Source: Allodiplogaster sudhausi
Lineage: Eukaryota; Nematoda; Chromadorea; Rhabditida; Diplogasteridae
Assembly: GCA_945643635.1 (NCBI GenBank)
Contig: CALZFC010000035.1
Span: forward strand, 593,501 to 657,500
DNA length: 64,000 nt
Direction: 5' to 3'
The notes below the pieces were generated by a model. It did no database searches and was not told the DNA's origin. It saw only the letters and a program-made list of their open reading frames with translations. Positions 35,135 to 45,559 of the stretch are shown here, one piece after another (the first letter of the stretch is position 1; each line of letters starts with the position of its first letter). A program made the position numbers and the translations under genes.

Positions 35135-35200
35135 ACATGGAGTAATTCCAGCCTTCCTTCGAAATAGAAGGAGAGCAACTCGAGTGATTACTAAACTGAC

Positions 35201-35285
35201 AGTCATATTCGTACAGCTCAACCAGAACGCCTCTCGCGGGCTGACCACCACATTCGAGTTGGCCATAGACACCGACTGATTGTAT
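35201..35285 (-). pseudogene. Transthyretin-related (TTR) family exon, isolated
   Basis: The frame reads QSVGVYGQLECGGQPARGV then LVELYEYD, the usual start of the secreted nematode TTR domain (G-x-L-x-C-x-G-x-P-A-x-x-V). It ends at a GTCAGT donor (35200). The next TTR exons should follow downstream on the minus strand, but that space holds the gypsy fragment. The signal-peptide exon was not found upstream either. Family assignment is good; functionality is doubtful. Confidence 0.6.
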
Positions 35286-35622
35286 CTCACATACGGAAGG
35301 GCAACCAGAAAAGAATATGAACCGATCTCTTCTCCATGTCTGAACCGAGTCCTAACGGTTAGGGAATTTCATTTATGTTTATATGGAAAGGAAAAATTTC
35401 TCGAATCATATGAGTGTATGTAAGGAATTCATATCGAGGCTAACATTTCATGGCTAACATCATTCGTTATGATATTAAATTTCGCCTACCATTGCAATTA
35501 GTCATATGCCATCTTATTGTTAGATGACAAGATTTTATATTGCACTTGTTGCCTGCTTCTTTGAAACAAATCTAGATGCCTTTATTGCAATGGAACGTTT
35601 GAAGAGCTTCAATGGTGGACGC

Positions 35623-36934
35623 TCAAGGCGCGAGGCGAAACATGTGCCAGTCGCCAACGAGCACGCAGCCCTTCCCGGACTCCTCCGGCTTCTCACGCGA
35701 GAAGCAAATCCGATCGTGCAGTCGATCATTCTGGCCCTGCCAGAACTCAAAGTAGGACGGCCGGAGCAGGTAGTCCTCTCCGTTCTGAGCTGCATCTAAT
35801 AAACCTGAATTATGCTCTAAAGATTCATGGAAGCAATTAGTTGAAATGGATTTACCTCCCTGTTAATTTTGTATAATTTTAATACTCAAAGAAATTGTTA
35901 TGGCAAGTAGCTTACTTTTACTACGCGACTCAGCGGCAACTGAACGCCTTCTCTCTTGTAGCGCCTAAAAGGAAGAATTGGGAATGATGATCGGTATCGA
36001 CATCTTCTTAATGATTACCTCATTCTTTATCATGCTTTCTGACTGATTCGAGACTCGAGCGGTCTCTTTATCCAATAGCTGTCTCCCACTTCGCAAGGAA
36101 GCTTCTCTACGACACCTTCGACACGCACCTGTTGTGATAATAATTGTATACAAACCTGGAGAAGGGAATAGATAACAAACCTAACAAGTCATCGCGGTCA
36201 ACAAAGTCTAATATCGTTTATGATATAATGATATGTATAGTCTTATATAATAGTCTTACATTATGTACGCTGTTGTGAAACGCAGATACATTTGTATTAT
36301 GTTATGCATTGTCTTCGTTACCTGGCGATGCGCTTTCGGCCAATAAAAGAGCATGCTGGCATGTGGGTTAGCCTCGAGTTGTCTTCCCTGCAGTCAAAAG
36401 TAAATATTTAGACTTATAAATAACCCTATTACGTTTTTTCCAAATTGTTTTGGGTGCAATACAATATTCAAGGGATTGTTTAAAATGACGATAAGTCTGT
36501 TTCCCATGAGACACTTGGCGCTCGTACATAATAAATAAGTTTAGGAAGAACAGCAGACCTTGCGACTGTCGGAATTTTTGCAGAAGGTGATTCCATCCGG
36601 TGAGTGATCTTTCATAAGGACCGAAAGGTTATTCCATCCGGTGATGGGTTCGTTACTGAATCCAGCTAGCCTTGACTAGAATAAGGCTGCGTGAAATATT
36701 AAGCATTCGACTGCGTTAAAAAGAAGAAAAACAGTAGAATGGTTTTGTTTGAGAATGGCATTACAAATTGACAAACTCTTCTGCTGTTGAGATTGTGACT
36801 GCATAAGGATCCTCGTGCGGGCTGACCAGTCCACGCCACTCCTCGTGCCAGATGCCAAGGAGAAACGCCGGGTCGTGTGATGGCAGCTCATTCTCTAGCG
36901 ATCTTTCATTTTTGCCTGCTGACAGGAACATCTT
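35623..36934 (-). CDS. Pyridoxamine/pyridoxine 5'-phosphate oxidase
   Basis: FMN enzyme that oxidises pyridoxine- or pyridoxamine-5'-phosphate to pyridoxal phosphate (vitamin B6 salvage), cytosolic. Six exons with matching phases: 36934-36777, 36655-36559, 36387-36322, 36128-36036, 35964-35916, 35795-35623. The first usable ATG is at 36931, giving about 211 aa; E. coli has 218. Family landmarks: HDPAFLLGIWHEE, SVLMK...G(I/F)TF...SRK, LEANPHASMLFYWP then RQ at an exon junction with VRVEGVVEKL, and the C-terminal block FEFWQGQNDRLHDRI ending FRLAP. Intron 4 has a GC donor (GCATGA). Oddity: between RPLESRIS and the next exon the usual S-x-Q-S segment is missing, and the R-x-VL FMN-contact region reads WNNLSVLMK. 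It may be weakened or have a further exon not seen. Confidence 0.88.
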
Positions 36935-37384
36935 CTGAAATTAATACAGAAAAATACGATTCACTGAAATATATCTATGTATGTCTGATGCAGAAAAGTA
37001 AATACGCATATTTTAGAAGGGCTAAATCACAAATGCAGGTAACAAGAGAGTGCAGCAATATATAGGAGGAAGAATGAACAATTGACCTCAGTCAAGTACG
37101 CACAAACTACAAATTTGAAGGCCACCTAGCAATGACGAAGGAACCGAGATTTCATTTGCTTGCCTAGACTGATCAATTCACCACTTTCATCGTCTGATTT
37201 CTTTTAGCTTTATTTTAACATATTATCAAAGTATGAGCCTGAATCAGGTTGATAACAATTGTACGAAGTAGTTTTCCATCTCTTGCAGTTAGTCATACAT
37301 TATTAGATTTCGAATATTTTCACACTTTAATTCTTATGAAACATATGTATGTATGTTCAGTCATGCTAATTGTAAGAAGCATTT

Positions 37385-38080
37385 TCAGAGTTTGGAGAAT
37401 GTCGGAGGGCTGGGATCCTTGGAGAAGGCGGCGACGGCAGCCGTGGCAAGGTCATCGCCCAGCAGCTGCGACATGTTCCGGGTGGTCTTAAAAATACATA
37501 TTAAAGACCAATGGTCAAAGATCAAAGATTGACATAAAATGAGAAAAGAAAGATTTTTTTTTCAAAACTTCATTATTCCTTACCACAAATTCGAGCGAAT
37601 CGCGCACTGTGTGGTCGCGCGCGTGATTCATCACCATTTTTTTGCCCTGAAATAGTTTTTTTGCTTTTGTTTTTTAAAGCGAGAACTTTCTCGAAGAACA
37701 AGTAGAATGCTGGTTAACCTGAACAGCCACCGGGCTCAGTTTCGCCATCGTCCTCGCCATGTCGATGGCGGCACTCCTTACGGTGTTGCGGTCAGCGAAC
37801 ACGCCGCTGATGAGGCCTGAAAGGCTTTTTTCCAGGCATTTCTGACAAACTTTAATAACCATTTAGTTACACAAGATTCATGCTTTTATGCCCGAAAAGA
37901 CATTGTAAAGTTATAAGAAGATGAAGTTGATTGTCTCCACAACTCACCGAATTGCAGCGCCTCCTTGGCGTCAAAGTCTCGCGCCGTAAGTGCGACGTCA
38001 CGGAGCCAGCTCTGATTGCTGATAATCTTGGGCAGCCGATTCAGGCTGCCCATATCGGCGGCGAGGCCGATGCGCGCCTC
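37385..38080 (-). pseudogene. Delta(3,5)-delta(2,4)-dienoyl-CoA isomerase (ECH1-like), C-terminal half only
   Basis: Crotonase-fold isomerase of unsaturated-fatty-acid beta-oxidation. Exons 38080-37948, 37816-37719, 37646-37584 and 37496-37385 join in phase. They contain EARIGLAADMGSLNRLPKII, the hallmark ECH1 region with its catalytic acidic residue, then GLISGVFADR, KLSPVAVQ, MNHARDHTVRDSLEF and NMSQLLGDDLA. The protein ends SKL, a type-1 peroxisomal targeting signal. The N-terminal half, with the oxyanion-hole segments, is not found. Upstream of the 38080 acceptor, 9 bp separate it from the 1.65-kb foldback FB-D, and beyond that (39.75-40.4 kb) no exon is visible. Hence truncated, unless far-upstream exons exist across the insertion. 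Confidence 0.72.
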
Positions 38081-38094
38081 CTGAGCACCTCCAT

Positions 38095-39746
38095 TTAAGA
38101 GAGCCTCTCCCTAAGACTCGACCATGGCTGCATTAAGGACTGCCCTGGGAATTTTTTATTTTTTAAAAACATAGAAATCACATATCTTATACAACTCTTC
38201 AACATAGAAATCACATATCTTATACAACTCTTAGCTCTTCAAAATGAGCCTAAATCCATTTCTGCATGTCGTTTTCCCTATGAGATACACTACCGTAACA
38301 CCAAAATTTCATTGGACTGTATTTCCTTCAAAAGATGGTTTTCAAAGAAAACGAAGGTACCATTCGACAGCTCTTTTTAAGCCCTTCAAATTTCATCTAG
38401 AGAAGTTTTTGTGAAAATTTGTTTTTGACCAAAAAAATTCACTTGAAATATTTCGACGAGGCATATTGACACTTTACGGTCATTTCCACAGAATGGCTCT
38501 CGATAGGAAGAAAGAGCATTAAATTTGCTACAAAATAAGGTACTTTCAAAAAAAATTAAAGCGTACGATGTTTTCGATATCAGGCGAAAAATGAGCGCGA
38601 GTCGGTCAAAATGGCGCATTTTAGGTCGCCGAGTCACAGTGCTAGCGCATTCATTGATCCATAACTACGCTCAATCTTAATCTTTCAAAATCGTAAGTAT
38701 ATCATCTTAGAGCTCTCACGGAGATCTTCAAATGTTAAATACGTACTGTTATTGAAAAGTTTGGATTTATATGAGAAATTTCGTTGTGTATGATAAGAAG
38801 GCTTAAAAAACTACTTCAGAAACATTCCTACACTACCAATCATACATCATAAGAAAGAGAAATTTGGTACAAGATGAACCCCTTTAAATGAAATTGCATG
38901 TGTACGATCTTTTGTTATAAGCCATAAGAGTAGGGCCAGTAGCGTCACTGTCATTTCGCCCAAGTATTCGTAGTTTAGTTTATTCGAATTATAATATTCC
39001 AATCCTTTTTTTCTACACATTTTCCATTAGGCCTTGTTATCCTACTCTTATGGCTTATAACAAAAGATCGTACGCCTGAAATTTCATTTAAAGGGGTTCA
39101 TCTTGTACCAAATTTCATCCTCTTTCTTATGATTATGATTGGTAGTGTGGAAATGTTTCTGAAGTAGTTTTTTAAGCCTTCTTATCATACAACACGAAAT
39201 TTCTCATATAAATCCAAACTTTTCAATAAAAGTAGGTATTTAACAACCGTGAGAGCTCTAAGATGATATACTTACGATTTTGAAAGATTAAGATTGAGCG
39301 TAGTTATGCGCTTGCACTGTGACTCGGCGACCGAAAATGCGCCATTTTGACCGACTCGCGCGCATTTTTCGCCTGATATCGAAAACATCGTATGGAAATG
39401 ACCGTAAAGTGTCAACATGCCTCGTCGAAATATTTCAAGTGAATTTTTTTGGTAAAAAAACTAATTTTCACAAAAAACTTCTATAGATGAAATTGGAAGG
39501 GCTTAAAAAGAGCCGTCGAATGGTACCTTCGTTATCTTTGAAAAATATCTTTTGAAGGAAACAGTCCAATGAAATTTTGGGGTTACGGTAGCGTATCTCA
39601 TAGGGAAAACGATATACAGAAATGAATTTAGGCTCATTTTAAAGAGCTCATCGAGTTGTATTAGATATGTGATTTCTATATTTAAAAAAAAATAAAAAAA
39701 ATTCCAGGGCAGGCAATGATTGAGCCTTACGGAGAGGCTCTCTTAA
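38095..39746. mobile_element. Giant foldback FB-D (1.65 kb, 100-bp loop)
   Basis: TTAAGAGAGCCTCTCC at 38095 and GGAGAGGCTCTCTTAA ending at 39746 are complementary. The arms stay complementary inwards to about 38937 and 39043, with only about 105 bp between (for example CCATAAGAGTAGG and its complement CCTACTCTTATGG at the loop). The left arm has a 43-bp tandem duplication (about 38171-38240) and a longer AT stretch absent on the right. No ORF of note. It is flanked by TTAA/TA. Confidence 0.9.
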
Positions 39747-40429
39747 TGGATAAGAAAAAAGAAGTTTTTTTTTAAAAATATTTTCTTTCTTTACTTCGTG
39801 CACTTTCAGCCTATGCTCTGCCACTCTTCTAGCTGCTCTTTACACTTTTTTCAGCGCCAAATTCACTTTCGCTCCGCAGAAGGGGCTTATTGTTAGGTCT
39901 TGAAGGACCAGAAATTTATGCATGTATGTGTCGTCTTTGTGCACCCTGAACTCAAGGTGCACCCGCCATTTTCCTCCTTTACAAACCATGTTCTTGTTTT
40001 TTTTGCGTTTAAAACACATGCATGCACACATTCATTGTTCGAGAAAACATATGCACCTACTCATGAAGTAAAAGAATTGTTTGCATGCAGCTGATAAAGT
40101 CTATTTCTATATACATATGTAGTTAAAAAACAAATCAGAAAAAACGCAACCAGCGAAATGCATGATCGAGGGCAGATGTTCGGTAAATATAAATCCGAGA
40201 AACCAGCCATGCATACTGGGGTAGTGGAACGAAAAAGATACAAGTCCAATCAACATGACTTCTCTATGTACATACAGTGACAAGAGTCAACGTATTGGGA
40301 ATAACTTGTGGAAAAGTCACTATAATGTGACAGGAATAAGGGAAGAGGTTTGTGAGTGTTTGGCCAGCAGTGAGAACATAGAATGTGGTATAATTTAGCT
40401 GGTCTTATGACAGTATCAACAGTGAGAGA
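39747..40429. other. Intergenic, no gene seen
   Basis: AT-rich with no recognisable exon. Any 5' exons of the truncated isomerase would be expected here and are not found. Confidence 0.4.
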
Positions 40430-40918
40430 AAAGGAAAATAGAGGAGAGAGACATAGAAGAGTGAGAGATAGAGATTGGTGGAGAGTGAGAGAGGAGAGCG
40501 ATAAAGATAGAGAGACTGGAGCGCAAAGGTTAACTACAGGCAACTGTCTGGAAATGTATATACCAGAAGTGATGATGATGTTAGCGTAGGCATATGTATT
40601 TACGTAATTTCTCACGCCCTACTTGTTATTGTTTTAAATCTCTTTTTTCCCTCCTTTCTTTAATTTCTCTAGACAATCGCCTGCGAGATAGAATCTGTTT
40701 ACTTGCAAAACTTACCTTTTCAAACACTATACATATGTTTCTGCTTTTGTTCGTTTTGGGAATAGTTTGAACTCGTTGCCAGGTTCACGACTCCTGTACG
40801 AATGGCAAGCCATTTATGGCAGGTCTAAATGTAAAGAAGACTTCCGGCAAGACTCATTGTGCCATTTAAGTACACAAAAACAGTCTTCTTAGAATTATGG
40901 AGAGCTTATCCTTATATA
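40430..40918. repeat. Dispersed repeat R1, copy 3, left part
   Basis: Collinear with 21960-22395 up to AGAGCTTATCCTTATA, where element FB-B begins. It continues at 42044. Confidence 0.85.
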
Positions 40919-42041
40919 CAGTCCCGCCCAGGATCTTGGTACCAAGGATGCGTCGGACGCATCGGACGCATCCAAATACATCCTCATTAATAACTATTTT
41001 CCTAGGACATGCTAAAATATTTTAACTTGTACATTAGTTTGCTTATAGAGAACGGATGCTACTGATAAAAAATCGATAATTTCTAATCATTTGATAAGAA
41101 GTTATCAGTTTTTGCTTATAAAAATTTCATTTCTAATATTTTTCAATGAAATTTCTCCTGTACCATTATTTTGTCTCTACCCACATCCCCAAATAATAAA
41201 ATTAGAGATTGTATCATTGATAACGGAAATCAATAAAACAGACCTTATCACGCATATTAATTGGCTGAAAAGAATCGCCAAACGATTCTGAATCTAATTA
41301 TCTAATCAGTTTTACAATAAAGTGACGGTTAACAATATATTTTTGATTGTGTGTACTTTACATGACTTTTTTCAGAAGGAACAGGGCAGGGATGCCTTGC
41401 AGGCCGAGGGGGCGGGGCCTAACCCTTTTTTTCTCTGCCTGTGCTATTTCGCTACCTCAAACTTGGGTAATTAAACCGAAGATGAAAAGAGAGCGCGCTA
41501 TATTTCTAAGGTGCAATGCTAGTGCAGCAACCTAGATTTGAACCGGGCCAAAATTTTGACAAAGTCCAGGACAATGGGGAATCCTGAAGAAAGTCATGTA
41601 AAGTACACACAATCAAAAGATATTGTTAACCGGCACTTTATTGTAAAACTGATTAGATAATTAGATTCAGAATCGTTTGGCGATTCTTTTCAGCCAATTA
41701 ATATGTGTGATAAGGTCTGTTTTATTGATTTTCGTTATCAATGATACAATCTCTACTTTTATTATTTGGGGATGTGGGTAGAGGCAAAATAATGGTGCAG
41801 GAGAAATTTCATTGAAAAATATAAGAAATGAAATTTTTAATAAGCAAAAACTGATAACTTCTTATCAAATGATTAGAAATTATCGATTTTTTTATCAGTC
41901 ACATCGGTTCTCTATAAGCAAACTAATCTACCAGTTGAAATATTTTAGCATGTCCTAGAAAAATTGTTATTAACGAGGATGCATTTGGATGCGTCCGATG
42001 CGTCCGACGCATCCTTGGTACCAAGATCCTGGGCGGGACTG
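40919..42041. mobile_element. Foldback element FB-B with TA target-site duplication
   Basis: Ends CAGTCCCGCCCAGGATCTTG and CAAGATCCTGGGCGGGACTG are perfect complements. Arms of about 460 bp flank a centre of about 200 bp. TA at 40917-40918 is repeated at 42042-42043. The related R1 copy at 22391 has a single TA at the same point, giving a natural empty site. It shares ends and part of its centre (AACTTGGGTAATTAAACCG) with FB-C. Non-coding. Confidence 0.93.
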
Positions 42042-42043
42042 TA

Positions 42044-42261
42044 CATGTCTAATAATCTGTCTGCACCTTTTGGTGAGAGAGTGAGAGAGGGAGAGAAAGA
42101 GAGCGAAGGATGAAGAGAAAGAGAGATATCGAGAGATGAAAAGAGACAGACAGAGAGAGAGAGAGGAACAGCTAGCGAGAGAAGAAGAGAAAGAGAGTAA
42201 GAAAGAGAAAGAGAGAGAGAGATAAAGAATACAAAATTAAAGCAGAGACTACAAGCATATG
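42044..42261. repeat. Dispersed repeat R1, copy 3, right part
   Basis: Resumes with CATGTCTAATAATCTGTCTG as at 22396, followed by a GA tract and AGAGACTACAAG.CATATGA as at 22535-22560. It ends where FB-E begins. Confidence 0.85.
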
Positions 42262-43106
42262 ACGCGATTTACGAGAGAATCGCAAGGAAGATAAAGAGCA
42301 GGGGACCCGGCAAAATTAGATTTCGCTCAAAAGCTGTCCATAGGTACTTTTTAACACGGCGAAGCGACTGAAATGGGTCCTGGAGTTTAAAACCGCCAGC
42401 TGTGCGAGGTTAAAAATTCGAGAGCTCGGTGAGACTTAGATGGTCGCACATTTGCGTTCGCAGTTTCGCGCACAAAAGAACAATAACTATGAAATTTTTG
42501 TCCTATATAGAATAGATATTTTTTTAAGCTGACTAAGTAGAATTTGAAAATGTTCACTTTTAGAGTCTCAGGGGCCTCTAGAGTTTGGAGAAGTGTCGTT
42601 TGCTTAAATGGTATTTTGTCACGGGTTTTCTATCATAAGTTGTAGAGCTGAAAATTATCTTTCTAATGAGAAAAAATATCGTATATGCACAGTCATAAGA
42701 AAGGCACTCTCCAGAGTGCTCGATGTGTGGTCAGAGTATTGTGAAGTGGTAAACCTATGAATCGATAGGTTCGGGTTCGATGCCTTGCCCGCATGTAGAA
42801 AAACTTGTTTTGCATTTAAATTGTATCTAAATCATTAAATAAATCTGTAAATAAACTTCCTCGACTGCATTTCGTCTGGTTATTGAATGAGCGCCCATAC
42901 AAAGCACGCGCCGCATGCGCAGACACTGAACCGCGCGCATTTCAACAGTTTAAAGACTGGAAAACATCTTAAACCTCGTCGATATCTGCCAAACGATAGC
43001 TCATTAGAAAGATAATTTTCAGCTCTACAACTTAAGAACCCGTGACAAAATTCCACTTTTGCAAACGACGCTTCCCTAAAGTCTGGAGGCCGCTGAGACT
43101 TACGAC
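42262..43106. mobile_element. Foldback-type element FB-E immediately upstream of receptor copy 2
   Basis: The segments 42575-42690 (GAAGTGTCGTTTGC...GTTGTAGAGCTGAAAATT) and 42995-43090 are inverted copies. The outer 42300-42545 part matches 33335-33650. Between the arms lies a tRNA-like stretch with box B GGTTCGATGCC (about 42773-42783) and a 5-bp anticodon-type stem CCTAT/ATAGG. The right edge is about 12 bp before the receptor-copy-2 ATG. In copy 1 about 240 bp of different sequence occupy this place. Confidence 0.65.
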
Positions 43107-43952
43107 GTCTTATACAAATGACACCGCCGGCCAAGACGTGCGAGGTGTGCAGCGAGCGCTCGGACGGCGCACACTTTGGCATTGATGCATGCAGGTGATA
43201 ATATCAAATAATTTTTTTTTTAATATAGTCTTCTTCCCATTTCATGGCAAGTTATTCTGAAAACTCAACAAAAACAATTCAACGGAAACATTTTAAAATT
43301 TTCTTAGAGAGAGAAAAAGACATGCTTATGAGCCATTCCTTTAAAAATTATATTTCTCAGAGCGTGCGCTGCCTTCTTTCGACGATCAGTCAATCTTCGA
43401 TGACACTACGTCTGCAGCAAGAATGGCCAGTGTGACGTCAGCAAATGTCAGTGCTAGCTGCCGAGTTTTTCTTGTAATGTTATGAGGATATTCTATGCAG
43501 TACTGCTGATTAGTGTTTAATATGTCGACTTTTACCTTACCGTAATATTTTCAATAAGTCATAGTACTGCTTACTGCTGATCACCGTTACTAATTTTGTT
43601 ATATGGAGAGAGAAAAAAAGAAAAATATTTCTACCTCTCATAACATTGTTTCTACATGTCTACATACGCATTTAGTTATAGGTTGCTAGGTGATAGAGAA
43701 GAACATTCTGCGTATGTGACAAGAAGGAGAGAAGAACATTCTGCGTATGTGACAAGAAGGAGGGGGGGGAGGCAAACGAAGGAAATAATTATGACTATTC
43801 CAGCGGTCCGCTGTATCTGCAGCGCATGTCGACTGCAAAAATGTCGGAAAGCAGGCATGCTGCCCGATTGTTAGTGTGTTCGTCTCAAGAATTATATAGT
43901 TGCAATTAGTTATACCTATGTATGTATGTACATACACATGTACATGTACATA

Positions 43953-45559
43953 CAGTACCGCCCAGGATCTTGGTACCAAGGAGGGGTCGGAGGGACCCAA
44001 ATGCATCCTCGCTAATAACAATTATCCTAGGAAAGACTAAAATATTTTAAATGGTACATTAGTTTGCTCATAGATAAGGATGATACTTTTAAAGAATCGA
44101 TAATTTCTAATCATTTGATTTATGATTACAAAAAATTTCATTTTTAACATTTTTCAACAAAATTTCTCCTGTTCCATTATTTTGTCTCTACACACATCCA
44201 CAAATAATAAAATAAGATATTTTATCATTTTTAACTGAAATCGCAAAATCAGACCTTACGTTTTCAAAACAAAGCATCGGTTGACGATATATTTCTGATT
44301 GTGTTTACTTTGCATGACTTTCTTCAGGATTCTCCATTGTCTTTGTCTTTTTTCAAATATTTGCCCAGTATGATTATTCAAATCTAGGTTACTGCACTCC
44401 TATTGAACCTTAGAACTTTAGCGCGAACTATTTTCGCTTCCGGTTTAATTACCCAATAGTAGTCAGTCAATGGGCGATTTAAACCGGATTTTTGTGATTT
44501 CCGCGCATGGGGGTACCCGTGGTATCCGCGCGTGGTCGTACCCATGTTGTTATTAATTGGTTTGCATTAATCCGCCTATTTATTCGGTTTAATTACCCAA
44601 GTTTGAGGTAGCGAAGTAGCACAGGCAGAGAAAAACTGTGTCAGCGGTCAGTGCCGCGTGATTCTCGGCAGAAGCCTCCCTGTCCTGTTCTTTCTCAAGC
44701 AAAGTAAGCACAATCAGAAATATATCGTCAACAGATGCTTTGTTTTGAAAATGGTCTTCATGTTTAGTTTCAGCATCGTAAGGCGAATCTTCACATAACA
44801 TGAACATGTGTGATATGGTCTGATTTAGCGATTTCGGTTAGCAATTATAAAATCTCTAATTTTATTATTTGGTATTGTGGGAAGAGACTAAATAATGGTA
44901 CAGGAGAAATTTATCTAAAAAAATTGAAATTGAAATTTTCTATAAGCAAAAACTTATACTTTCTTTTCAAATGATTAGAAATTATCGATTTTTTAATAGT
45001 AGCATCCGTTCTCGATAAGCAAACTAATGTACCATTTAAAATATTTTAGTCTTTCCTAGGAAAAGAGTTATTAGCGAGGATGCATTTGGATCCCTCCTGT
45101 CGACACAAAGGCCAAAGAAGGGAGCCATGCCCTTACTTTTGGGCAGAGGGCTCAAGCTTTGTGACGATGACTCGTGTGTCTATAATCCCTGTAACGCGTT
45201 TCAACACGAAACATTAGACACTTAAAAGGTTTATTAAACCTTGGCAAGATATGTATACAAGTTTTCCTCTTATAGAGGCAGAAGCAATACAAGCAGTTCG
45301 TGATGCTAGCATATGGTACAGTTGTGTGCGAGAGAAAGAAAGAAGACGAGTGACAGAGCACGGCTCTGGTCTCTTTGCCGACTCAAAGAAGAAGAAGAAG
45401 AAGTCAATGAGCCGGGACTTTGGCAGGGGAGATGAGAGTAAGCGAGGGAAAGCCCGAGCGCGCCCTCAATCAATCGAAATGTGAGTGAGAGGCGTAACTC
45501 TATGAGCTTATTGTTAGCATGCGAGAGAGTGCAGTTTACCAAGATCCTGGGCGGGAGTG
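43953..45559. mobile_element. Foldback element FB-C in receptor-copy-2 intron 3
   Basis: Starts CAGTACCGCCCAGGATCTTG and ends CAAGATCCTGGGCGGGAGTG with TA on both sides. The arms match FB-B with more divergence. The centre (44330-44700) includes repeated PuGGTACCC-type words. The right arm is split near 45098 by a roughly 440-bp insertion. The element is absent from the equivalent intron of receptor copy 1 (23626-24011), so it arrived after the duplication. Confidence 0.88.
45099..45533. mobile_element. Nested insertion in FB-C, solo-LTR-like
   Basis: The right arm of FB-C runs GGATCCCTCC, is interrupted here, and resumes TACCAAGATCCTGG. The insert begins TGTCGACACAAAGG and ends GAGAGTGCA, i.e. 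TG...CA ends as in LTRs, with no internal coding region. It could be a solo LTR. No target duplication is clear because the edges are imprecise. Confidence 0.45.
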
